NCBI GenBank assembly: GCA_947175285.1
Contig: CAMWMM010000152.1
Span: 1 to 9,653 of the forward strand
Reading direction: 5' to 3'
From: an uncultured Lachnospiraceae bacterium
GTDB taxonomy: Bacteria > Bacillota_A > Clostridia > Lachnospirales > Lachnospiraceae
DNA length: 9,653 bases
Part shown: positions 1-6,569 of the stretch, piece after piece
Layout of the letters: each line of letters begins with the position of its first letter
Position numbering within the stretch: position 1 is the first letter of the stretch
Made by a program: the position numbers and the translations under genes
The notes under the pieces: model-generated
Seen by the model: only the letters and a program-made list of their open reading frames with translations
Databases searched by the model: none
Told to the model about the DNA's origin: nothing

Positions 1-324
1 CCTGATACCGGAGCGATGCAGCATGGCTGGTTTTCGGATACAAGCGGCAAATATTATTTCTCTACCAATGACGGACATATGCTTGTCGGAGATGTGGAAA
101 TAGAGGGTAAAAAATACTATTTTGCTGACACCGGCGTGATGCAGACAGGCATTGTAACTAAAGCGGACGGAAAACAGTATTATTATGATGAGACAGGTGC
201 GTTGATAGTAAATAATCCGCAGCTTAATTTAAACAACGTACTGTATCAGGCGGATGCACAGGGTGTTATTACCCCTGTACCTGTGGAGACACCGGCGGAA
301 ACACAACCGCAGCCGGCACAATAA
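1..324 (+). CDS. C-terminal end of a cell-wall/choline-binding repeat protein (5' partial)
   Basis: The reading frame is open from base 1, so the true start lies upstream; 107 codons are visible, ending in TAA at 322-324. The visible part consists of about three roughly 20-residue repeats rich in Gly, Trp/Tyr-Tyr and Asp, with recurring cores such as GKYYFSTNDG, GKKYYFADTG and GKQYYYDETG. This is the pattern of the cell-wall-binding/choline-binding repeat family (CW_binding_1 type), which anchors secreted proteins to teichoic-acid choline or other surface polymers. The last repeat is followed by a degenerate segment and a short Pro/Thr/Gln-rich tail ending in PAQ. The catalytic or adhesive N-terminal domain is outside the window, so the activity is unknown. 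A strong terminator directly follows, so this gene ends the upstream transcription unit and is not part of the polA cluster. Confidence 0.85.
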   Translation, partial: PDTGAMQHGWFSDTSGKYYFSTNDGHMLVGDVEIEGKKYYFADTGVMQTGIVTKADGKQYYYDETGALIVNNPQLNLNNVLYQADAQGVITPVPVETPAETQPQPAQ

Positions 325-343
325 AACTTCAAAGCGATTAATG

Positions 344-377
344 AAATGGCATTTTCTTCGGGAAATGCCATTTTTTC
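344..377 (+). terminator. Rho-independent terminator with UUCG tetraloop
   Basis: Arms at 344-356 (AAATGGCATTTTC) and 361-373 pair over 13 positions with a single G-U wobble. They close on the loop TTCG at 357-360, flanked by C and G, which is the very stable cUUCGg tetraloop. A T-run (371-376, resuming after one C) follows at once. It lies 20 bases after the stop of the cell-wall-binding repeat gene and before the next promoter, so it separates two transcription units. Confidence 0.93.
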
Positions 378-390
378 TTTTTCCGGTACT

Positions 391-419
391 TTGCAAAGGA
401 TATTGTTATGGTATATAAT
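391..419 (+). promoter_or_regulatory. Vegetative (sigma-A type) promoter
   Basis: A perfect -10 box TATAAT lies at 414-419, and a -35-like TTGCAA (four of six consensus positions) at 391-396, with the optimal 17-base spacer. Transcription would start near 426, giving a leader of about 26 or 62 bases depending on the start used by the zinc-finger gene. It sits directly downstream of the terminator and is the only convincing promoter in the window, so it probably drives the small zinc-finger gene and polA, and perhaps the whole downstream cluster. Confidence 0.75.
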
Positions 420-488
420 AAGAACTGTATGCTAGTGTGAGAAGTCAGATGAATGTCGGAGACTGGAAAGGGGCATGGCTATAGAAAT

Positions 489-815
489 ATGGACTGCAAA
501 GAAGAAGAAAAATTGATTCCGGCGTTTTTACAGGATGAGTTAGACAGTAAGGCGATGGAAGAGTTTATTGAGCATATAGAAAACTGTCCGGAATGCAATG
601 AGGAACTCTCCATACAGTTTCTGGTTTCGGAGGGACTGGAGCGTCTGGAAGCAGGTAATAATTTTAATTTGCAGCATGCTTTGCTCATGAGATTGGAGGA
701 TGCAAGGCATCAGGTGAAAGTGCGCCACGCTCTGCAATATACATTGTTGTGTTTGGAAGTTGCTGTCGGAGTTGCAATCCTAATTGCACTTATCATTGCG
801 TTTCGTTTAACATAA
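489..815 (+). CDS. Small zf-HC2 (anti-sigma-factor-like) single-pass membrane protein
   Basis: A protein of 108 residues from the ATG at 489. An early Cys (residue 3) and the motif HIENCPEC (His 29, Cys 33, Cys 36) form the H-x3-C-x2-C zinc-binding signature of the zf-HC2/ZAS domain of anti-sigma factors. The middle is charged and helical, and the last 25 or so residues are a hydrophobic membrane segment (around LEVAVGVAILIALIIAF) with almost nothing beyond it. A cytosolic zinc finger anchored by a C-terminal helix is therefore likely. Start choice is uncertain. Family members usually begin two or three residues before the first Cys, which favours 489, but the AAAGGGG at 467-473 is rather far from it. 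The in-frame ATG at 453 would add 12 residues and has only a weak GAGAAG upstream. No sigma factor gene is adjacent, so an anti-sigma role is inference only. It is the first gene after the promoter and ends 24 bases before polA. Confidence 0.82.
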   Translation: MDCKEEEKLIPAFLQDELDSKAMEEFIEHIENCPECNEELSIQFLVSEGLERLEAGNNFNLQHALLMRLEDARHQVKVRHALQYTLLCLEVAVGVAILIALIIAFRLT

Positions 816-823
816 GGCAGCAT

Positions 824-831
824 GGAAAGGA
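824..831 (+). promoter_or_regulatory. polA ribosome binding site
   Basis: GGAAAGGA ends 8 bases before the ATG at 840. It overlaps the two earlier in-frame ATGs at 822 and 831, which have no comparable site of their own at proper spacing. This selects 840 as the polA start, matching family proteins that begin shortly before the LIDGHS motif. Confidence 0.75.
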
Positions 832-839
832 TGAAGTTG

Positions 840-3557
840 ATGAGTCAGAAACTGGTTTTAATAGACGGTCATAGCATTTTAAACAGAGCCTTTTACGGAT
901 TGCCTGATTTAAGCAACAGTAAAGGCGTTCATACGAATGCCGTCTACGGATTTTTAAATATAATGTTTAAGATTTTAGAGGAAGAAAAACCTGATTTTCT
1001 AATTGTGGCTTTTGATGTGCATGCACCGACATTCCGGCATGAAATTTATAAAGAGTATAAAGGAACGAGAAAGCCGATGCCGGAGGAACTGCGCGAACAG
1101 GTTCCGTTGATGAAAGAAATGCTGAAGGCAATGGGAATCTGCATTATGGAAAAAGCAGGACTAGAGGCCGATGATATCATGGGTACTTTGGCAAAACGTG
1201 CGGAACGCGCCGGAATAGAGGTTGCGCTGGTGTCCGGAGACAGGGATCTTTTACAGATTGCCTCAGACCATATCAAAATACGTATTCCTAAGACAAAAGG
1301 CGGAAAAACGGAGATAGAGGATTATTATGCTGCAGACGTAAAAGAAAAGTATCAGGTAACACCGCTTCAATTTATTGATTTAAAGGCTTTAATGGGCGAT
1401 ACGGCGGATAACATTCCGGGAGTTCCCAAGGTGGGCGAAAAAACGGCAACGGAGCTGATGGTACAGTTCGGTTCCCTGGAAAATATTTATGAAAATCTGG
1501 ATAATATTACCAAAAAAGCTATTAAAGAATCTTTGATGAACAACAAAGAACTTGCGGATTTAAGCAAAGTGCTGGCGACTATTAATGTAAACGGTGATAT
1601 TGATTTTTCGTTTGAGGATTCTTCTAAAGAAAAAGCAAGAACAGGGAACTTTTATACGGAAGAAGCATATATATTATGTAAACAACTGGAATTTAAAAAT
1701 CTGTTATCCCGTTTTGAAAAAGATGCGATTGTTACCAATTCCCAGACGGAATATTTTCAAACATTGACAGAGCTTGCAAAAGTGGAAGAGGTATTTACAA
1801 AAGCGGAGCGCGGTTTTGAAATCGGACTTTCCATTATGCAGGATGGAAAAGAAGATGATACATGCGCAGGCATAGCCGTTGCACTTTCGGAAAAGGAAGT
1901 TTACTTCATTCCCTGTCAGGGGCTTATAACCAAATCATATTTGGCAGATAAACTTGTGCAATTAAGAAATGTAGAGTTATGTAAACTAAACGTTTTTGAC
2001 AGTAAGCGGCTTTATGATATGATAGAGCCGATGACGTCAGGTGCAGATGAGACGGCATCCGGAGAGGATGTTCTTGCGGTATACCGGGAGAGAAAATATT
2101 TTGATATTCTCCTTGCAGCATATCTGCTGAATCCGTTAAAAAACGATTATGATACGGAAACCATTGCAGGAGAGCATTTGGGGCTGATGATTCCGGATGT
2201 GAAACAGGTATGCGGGAAAGATGACTATATCCGGACAATGGAGACAAAACCAGAGGAATTCCAAGATTTTGCCTGTTTTCAGGCATATGTCTGTCTGATG
2301 TCGGCACAGGTGCTGCGGACGAAACTTGAGAAAGAGGGAATGCTTTCTCTGTTGTATGATATTGAGATGCCTTTGACAAGGGTATTGTATGAGATGGAGA
2401 AGTCCGGTATTATGGTTCGTCCGGATGAACTGAAGGCATACGGAGAAGCTTTGACAGGCCGGATTGCAGAACTGGAACTTGCTATATATGAGCAGGCGGG
2501 GATGCAGTTTAATATCAATTCACCCAAGCAGTTAGGAGAAGTCCTTTTTGAGAAAATGGGTATTCCCGGAGGAAAAAAGACAAAGACCGGATATTCCACA
2601 GCAGCGGATATTTTGGAAAAACTGGCAATGGAGTATCCTGTTGTTTCGGATATTCTGGAATACCGTGGATTGGCGAAGTTAAAGTCAACTTATGCAGAGG
2701 GACTTGCCGCATATATTGATGAGGGAAACCGGATTCACTCCACATTCAATCAGACGATTACTGCGACAGGAAGAATCAGTTCCACGGAGCCGAATCTGCA
2801 AAATATACCGATACGGATGGAACTTGGCAGAAAAATCAGGAAAGTGTTTGTTCCGGCGGATGGGTATCAGTTCATGGATGCCGATTATTCGCAGATTGAA
2901 CTTCGGATTCTGGCGCATATGTCGGATGATAAACAGTTGATAGAAGCTTACCAGATGGAGCAGGATATCCACAGGATTACGGCATCTAAAGTATTTCACA
3001 CACCGTTTGAGGAAGTAACGGATTTACAAAGAAGAAATGCTAAAGCGGTTAATTTTGGTATTGTATACGGTATCAGTTCTTTTGGATTGAGCCAGGACTT
3101 GAGTATCTCCAAAAAGGAAGCGGCGGAATATATAGAGCAGTATTTTGCAACGTATCCGGGTATTAAGGGCTTTTTGGATAAACTTGTTGCAGATGCCAAG
3201 GAATGCGGTTATGTCACAACGATGTTCGGCAGAAAAAGACCGGTTCCGGAATTGTCTTCCGGCAATTTCATGCAGCGGTCTTTCGGAGAACGTGTTGCCA
3301 TGAATTCTCCGATACAGGGCAGTGCGGCGGATATTATTAAAATAGCGATGATTCATGTATGGGCAAGAATGAAGAAGGAGGGACTGCGCTCCCGTTTGAT
3401 TTTACAGGTGCATGACGAACTGTTGATAGAAACGTATGCGCCGGAGGAGGAAATAGTACGTCAGATTTTAACGGAAGAGATGCAAAACGCAGCAAAATTG
3501 TCCGTGGCATTGGAAATTGATTTGCATACGGGAATGACTTGGTATGAGGCAAAATGA
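840..3557 (+). CDS. polA: DNA polymerase I (5' nuclease + polymerase; inactive 3'-5' exonuclease domain)
   Basis: A 905-residue family A DNA polymerase that removes RNA primers, fills Okazaki-fragment gaps and acts in excision repair. Residues 1 to about 290 are the 5'-3' exonuclease/flap nuclease: LIDGHSILNRAFYG (Asp 9), AFD, EADD, SGDRD and GDTADNIPGVPKVGEKTA supply the acidic metal ligands and the helix-hairpin-helix. Residues of about 300-500 match the 3'-5' exonuclease fold but lack the catalytic acids: the usual DxE is replaced around RGFEIGLS, and the AAEDAD-like third motif is lost, so proofreading should be absent, as in Bacillus-type PolA. The polymerase part is complete: motif A DADYSQIEL (Asp 682, steric-gate Glu 687), motif B/O-helix KAVNFGIVY (Lys 735, Phe 739, Tyr 743) and motif C VHDE (Asp 859). 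The length is normal (E. coli 928). The start at 840 was chosen over 822 by its ribosome binding site. Confidence 0.98.
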   Translation: MSQKLVLIDGHSILNRAFYGLPDLSNSKGVHTNAVYGFLNIMFKILEEEKPDFLIVAFDVHAPTFRHEIYKEYKGTRKPMPEELREQVPLMKEMLKAMGICIMEKAGLEADDIMGTLAKRAERAGIEVALVSGDRDLLQIASDHIKIRIPKTKGGKTEIEDYYAADVKEKYQVTPLQFIDLKALMGDTADNIPGVPKVGEKTATELMVQFGSLENIYENLDNITKKAIKESLMNNKELADLSKVLATINVNGDIDFSFEDSSKEKARTGNFYTEEAYILCKQLEFKNLLSRFEKDAIVTNSQTEYFQTLTELAKVEEVFTKAERGFEIGLSIMQDGKEDDTCAGIAVALSEKEVYFIPCQGLITKSYLADKLVQLRNVELCKLNVFDSKRLYDMIEPMTSGADETASGEDVLAVYRERKYFDILLAAYLLNPLKNDYDTETIAGEHLGLMIPDVKQVCGKDDYIRTMETKPEEFQDFACFQAYVCLMSAQVLRTKLEKEGMLSLLYDIEMPLTRVLYEMEKSGIMVRPDELKAYGEALTGRIAELELAIYEQAGMQFNINSPKQLGEVLFEKMGIPGGKKTKTGYSTAADILEKLAMEYPVVSDILEYRGLAKLKSTYAEGLAAYIDEGNRIHSTFNQTITATGRISSTEPNLQNIPIRMELGRKIRKVFVPADGYQFMDADYSQIELRILAHMSDDKQLIEAYQMEQDIHRITASKVFHTPFEEVTDLQRRNAKAVNFGIVYGISSFGLSQDLSISKKEAAEYIEQYFATYPGIKGFLDKLVADAKECGYVTTMFGRKRPVPELSSGNFMQRSFGERVAMNSPIQGSAADIIKIAMIHVWARMKKEGLRSRLILQVHDELLIETYAPEEEIVRQILTEEMQNAAKLSVALEIDLHTGMTWYEAK

Positions 3558-3559
3558 TA

Positions 3560-3583
3560 GGTTGAAAATTAAAATTTTCAACC
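3560..3583. repeat. Perfect 24-base inverted repeat 1 (polA-coaE gap)
   Basis: The arm GGTTGAAAATT (3560-3570) is exactly complementary to AATTTTCAACC (3573-3583). As RNA this gives a 10-bp stem with the four-base loop TAAA. It begins 3 bases after the polA stop and directly abuts a second perfect inverted repeat. No T-run follows, so it is not a classical terminator. Possible roles are an mRNA-stabilising or processing stem, a protein-binding palindrome, or one copy of a dispersed palindromic repeat. Confidence 0.9.
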
Positions 3584-3607
3584 GTAAGTTTGCGGTCGCA
3601 AACTTAC
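3584..3607. repeat. Perfect 24-base inverted repeat 2 (polA-coaE gap)
   Basis: The arm GTAAGTTTGCG (3584-3594) is exactly complementary to CGCAAACTTAC (3597-3607). As RNA this gives a 10-bp stem with the four-base loop GGTC. It starts at the base after inverted repeat 1 and has the same length and geometry but an unrelated sequence. It ends 8 bases before the coaE ribosome binding site, so in the transcript it would fold right next to the coaE translation start. There is no T-run after it. Confidence 0.9.
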
Positions 3608-3615
3608 ACGCTGAG

Positions 3616-3622
3616 AGAAAGG
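3616..3622 (+). promoter_or_regulatory. coaE ribosome binding site
   Basis: AGAAAGG, a close match to the 16S anti-Shine-Dalgarno complement, ends 7 bases before the GTG at 3630. It supports this GTG as the coaE start and lies just downstream of the twin inverted repeats. Confidence 0.8.
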
Positions 3623-3629
3623 TATAGTA

Positions 3630-4235
3630 GTGAAGACAATTGGGATTACCGGCGGTGTTGGAACGGGAAAAACAGAATTACTGGCGTATATCGAAGCACA
3701 TTATAACTGCCACATTATTTTGGCGGATGAAGCGGCGCATCAGGTGGAAAAACCGGGAGAAAAAGGGTATGATGAATTGGTAGAGCTTCTCGGTGAAGAA
3801 ATTTTGGATACGGACGGGAGTATTCATAAATCCCGCATGGCAGATAAAATTTTCCGGGATAAGGCTGTTTTAAATCAGGTAAACAGCATTATTCATCCAA
3901 AAGTTAAGGAATATATTCTTCGTGAAATTGAGGAGAAAAGGAAAGAGGGAAAAATTGATTTTTTATTTGTTGAAGCGGCACTGTTAATAGAAGACGGGTA
4001 TGAGGAGATTTTAGATGAGCTTTGGTATATCCACACACAGACGGATATCCGAAGAGAGAGGTTAAAAAAATCCCGCGCCTATTCCGATGAGAAAATAGAG
4101 CGAATCATACAAGGTCAACTGCCGGAGGAAGAATTTAGGAAGCACTGTAAGGTTGTCATTGAAAATAATGAAGACCTTACACAGGCATATAAACAGATTG
4201 ATAAGAAATTGGAGGAATACCTGTGTCAGAGATGA
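3630..4235 (+). CDS. coaE: Dephospho-CoA kinase
   Basis: A 201-residue cytosolic P-loop kinase that phosphorylates the ribose 3'-hydroxyl of dephospho-CoA with ATP, the last step of coenzyme A synthesis. The N-terminus GITGGVGTGKTE holds the Walker A loop (about residues 8-15; Lys 14, Thr 15). It is followed by the family ILADEAAH segment (Asp 33), the KPGEKGYDEL region and the IIHPKV motif (His 89). The C-terminal lid/CoA-binding helices contain the RRERLKKSR Arg cluster, and the terminal VVIENN matches the family's nucleotide-binding end. The length is typical. It starts with GTG behind a good ribosome binding site and follows polA after 72 bases, a common clostridial order. Its last 13 bases overlap the next gene, which suggests translational coupling. 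Confidence 0.96.
   Translation: MKTIGITGGVGTGKTELLAYIEAHYNCHIILADEAAHQVEKPGEKGYDELVELLGEEILDTDGSIHKSRMADKIFRDKAVLNQVNSIIHPKVKEYILREIEEKRKEGKIDFLFVEAALLIEDGYEEILDELWYIHTQTDIRRERLKKSRAYSDEKIERIIQGQLPEEEFRKHCKVVIENNEDLTQAYKQIDKKLEEYLCQR
4211..4215 (+). promoter_or_regulatory. Ribosome binding site of the FtsA-like gene, inside coaE
   Basis: GGAGG lies within the 3' end of coaE and ends 7 bases before the GTG at 4223. The later in-frame ATGs at 4232 and 4235 are 16 or more bases away, so the GTG is preferred. The site and the 13-base overlap suggest coupled translation with coaE. Confidence 0.8.
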
Positions 4236-6562
4236 TGAAAATTCCGGGTCAATTAGTGTTTGGTCTGGATATCGGAACAAGAAGTATCGTAGGAACGGTA
4301 GGATATAAAACCGGAGAGCATTTTCATGTAGTGGCGCAATGTATCAAAGAGCATGATACACGTGCAATGTTGGACGGACAGATTCATGATATTCATAAAG
4401 TCGGCGCTACCATTCATGAAGTGAAAAACCGTCTGGAAGAAAAAATCGGAGGAAAGCTTACGGATGTCTGCATTGCAGCGGCAGGACGTGTACTGCGCAC
4501 TATGACGACGCATGCGGAATGTGAATTTTCGTCTGATAAGGAAATCAGTGGGGAAGATATCTATGCACTGGATTCTCTTGGGGTTGAGAAAGCTTACGAG
4601 GAATTTTTGAAAACGGATGAGACGGATTTAAAATTTTACTGTGTCGGTTATTCCGTTGTACGCTATTATCTGAATCATTATGCAATCAGTACACTTGAGG
4701 GACATAAGGCAAAATCCATAGGCGTGGATATTATCGCTACCTTTTTGCCGGATGATGTTGTAGACGGACTCTATAAAGCGGTTGGACTGGCGGATTTAAA
4801 AGTGGCAAATCTGACGCTAGAGCCTATTGCGGCGATTCAGTTAGCCATACCGGAAACTTATCGTATGTTAAATATTGCGTTGGTTGACGTTGGTGCGGGT
4901 ACATCGGATATTTCCATTACAGATGACGGCAGTATCGTAGCATATGGTATGATTCCGATTGCGGGAGACGCCTTAACGGAAGTGATTGCGAAGCATTGTC
5001 TTGTAGATTTTAAAACGGCGGAGAAAATCAAGCGGGAATCGGGAGAAAAGGATTCTATTGAATATAAAGATATTTTAGGTCTGACACAGACTATCTCCAG
5101 AGAAAAAATCAGGGAAGTGACAGCGCCGGTTATCAAAGATATGACAAAGCAGGTTGCCGATAAAATCAGAGAGTTAAACGGCTCTAAAGCAGTCGGCGCC
5201 GTATTTGTAGTCGGCGGCGGCGGTACTTTGGAAGGATATACGGAAAGTCTTGCCGCAGAACTGGATATTCCGCTTGAGAGAGTTGCATTACGCGGTGAGG
5301 AAGTAATGCAGCAGATATCTTTTTACGAAGAGGATGCCAGAAAAGATTCTTTGATGGTAACGCCGATTGGTATTTGTTTAGGATTTTATGAGCAGAGTAA
5401 CAATTTCATTTTTGTTTATTTTAATGAGCAGAGAATCAAACTTTATGATAATAACAAACTGGCGGTAGTAGATGCCGCAATGCAGGCGGAGTTCCCCAAT
5501 GACGGACTCTTCCCGAGACGGGGCAGGGCGCTTAATTATTTTGTAGGAGGCAAGCCGCGTATCGCAAGAGGTGCGCTTGGAGAAGCGGCCGTGATTCTGG
5601 TGAATGGAAGTGAAGCCGATATTTATACGCAGATTCGTGCGAACGACCAGATTACCGTTACGGAATCCACAGCGGGCGAACCGGCGTCGATTGATATCAA
5701 TCAGCTTCCGGAATATGGCGCTATTATGCGGGTTGAAGTCAATGAGACAAAAATTGAACTGCCGAAATATGCTATGGTAAACGGGCAGTTGCAGTCAGGA
5801 TATTACACCATTCAGGAAAATGATGAAATTGAATTTTTAGACTACTATACTGTCAAACAGATAGCGGAGTTTATGGATGTTGTCATCAATCAGGACTTGA
5901 ACATTTACGTGAATAATAAACTTTCGGATATGGATACAAAAGTTTACGAGAACTTTTCCGTTGTTTGGACGATGGAGGAACTGCAGTTATCCGACAGGGA
6001 TATTTACGGCAGCGGTGCGGCGGATACTTATGCAAATCTGCCGGAGGACGACGGCAGTTATGTAAAAAGTGAACCGCGCAAAGAGGTCGATCCGTTTGAA
6101 GCAGCTGCATTGGCTGGCGGAGCAACTGTGCCAGACGCGGCGCAGCAGACGGAGAGTGTAGCAGATGCTGCGGCGGGAGCAGAGACCACGGAAACACCCA
6201 ATCAGGCAGGAGAGACGGCAGCTGCGGAAACGTCAAATCAGACAGAATCTAATTCAGCAGGGAAAACAGCATCTGCAGCAGAGCCGAATGCCAATACGGC
6301 AACAGGAGATAATTCTGCGGGAGCGGAGCAGTCGGCTGCTCCAAGCGGTATTCCGATGTCAATACAGGTCATGGTTAACGAACAGGCAATCCGGCTGGAA
6401 GGAAAGCCAGCTTATATTTTTGTTGATGTATTCGACTATATCGATTTTGACTTGTCCAAACCGCAGGGAAGCGGCATTGTTACGGAATTAAACGGCAGGA
6501 ATGCTCAGTACATGGAGCCGATTCACAGCGGCGACGTGATAAAAATATATTGGAAAGATTGA
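4223..6562 (+). CDS. FtsA-family (actin/Hsp70-fold) ATPase with long C-terminal extension
   Basis: A 779-residue protein whose first 390 or so residues carry the FtsA/actin ATPase signature: phosphate-1 loop GLDIGTRS (residues 14-21), phosphate-2 VDVGAGTSD (Asp 222 to Asp 229) and the adenosine motif VVGGGGT (329-335). The segment between the first two motifs resembles the FtsA 1C region rather than MreB. FtsA proteins tether FtsZ to the membrane and are usually about 410-450 residues. This one continues with three weakly similar units marked by VxxNExxIxL (near residues 398, 504 and 716) and a later (V/L)N(G/N) hairpin. Units 2 and 3 are separated by an Ala/Thr/Gln/Glu/Ser-rich linker (about 620-711). 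The C-terminus ends VIKIYWKD, with no amphipathic membrane helix. It may be an FtsA paralogue or the division FtsA itself; ftsZ is not in the window. No signal peptide or membrane segment is visible. It starts with GTG and overlaps coaE. Confidence 0.88.
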   Translation: MSEMMKIPGQLVFGLDIGTRSIVGTVGYKTGEHFHVVAQCIKEHDTRAMLDGQIHDIHKVGATIHEVKNRLEEKIGGKLTDVCIAAAGRVLRTMTTHAECEFSSDKEISGEDIYALDSLGVEKAYEEFLKTDETDLKFYCVGYSVVRYYLNHYAISTLEGHKAKSIGVDIIATFLPDDVVDGLYKAVGLADLKVANLTLEPIAAIQLAIPETYRMLNIALVDVGAGTSDISITDDGSIVAYGMIPIAGDALTEVIAKHCLVDFKTAEKIKRESGEKDSIEYKDILGLTQTISREKIREVTAPVIKDMTKQVADKIRELNGSKAVGAVFVVGGGGTLEGYTESLAAELDIPLERVALRGEEVMQQISFYEEDARKDSLMVTPIGICLGFYEQSNNFIFVYFNEQRIKLYDNNKLAVVDAAMQAEFPNDGLFPRRGRALNYFVGGKPRIARGALGEAAVILVNGSEADIYTQIRANDQITVTESTAGEPASIDINQLPEYGAIMRVEVNETKIELPKYAMVNGQLQSGYYTIQENDEIEFLDYYTVKQIAEFMDVVINQDLNIYVNNKLSDMDTKVYENFSVVWTMEELQLSDRDIYGSGAADTYANLPEDDGSYVKSEPRKEVDPFEAAALAGGATVPDAAQQTESVADAAAGAETTETPNQAGETAAAETSNQTESNSAGKTASAAEPNANTATGDNSAGAEQSAAPSGIPMSIQVMVNEQAIRLEGKPAYIFVDVFDYIDFDLSKPQGSGIVTELNGRNAQYMEPIHSGDVIKIYWKD

Positions 6563-6569
6563 AATACTT

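Noticed and set aside
1924..2379. A 151-codon open frame on the minus strand inside polA
   Set aside because: It lies fully within a well-supported polA coding region, its protein has no recognisable motif, and no ribosome binding site or promoter is evident; it is a shadow frame.
3562..3590. Possible promoter for coaE using TTGAAA at 3562 and TAAGTT 17 bases later
   Set aside because: The -10 match is poor and both boxes are better explained as parts of the perfect inverted repeats.
3560..3607. Rho-independent terminator after polA
   Set aside because: The stems are perfect but no T-run follows either of them, and the coaE ribosome binding site comes within a few bases.
4064..4070. A7 tract in coaE as a phase-variation or slippage site
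   Set aside because: Seven adenines are ordinary in AT-leaning genes, the coaE frame is intact, and an essential CoA enzyme is an unlikely phase-variable target.
6165..6491. Plus-strand open frame rich in Arg/Gln overlapping the FtsA-like linker
   Set aside because: It is the shifted reading of the Ala/Thr/Gln low-complexity linker; the main frame continues intact to a family-like C-terminus, so there is no frameshift or overlapping gene to support.
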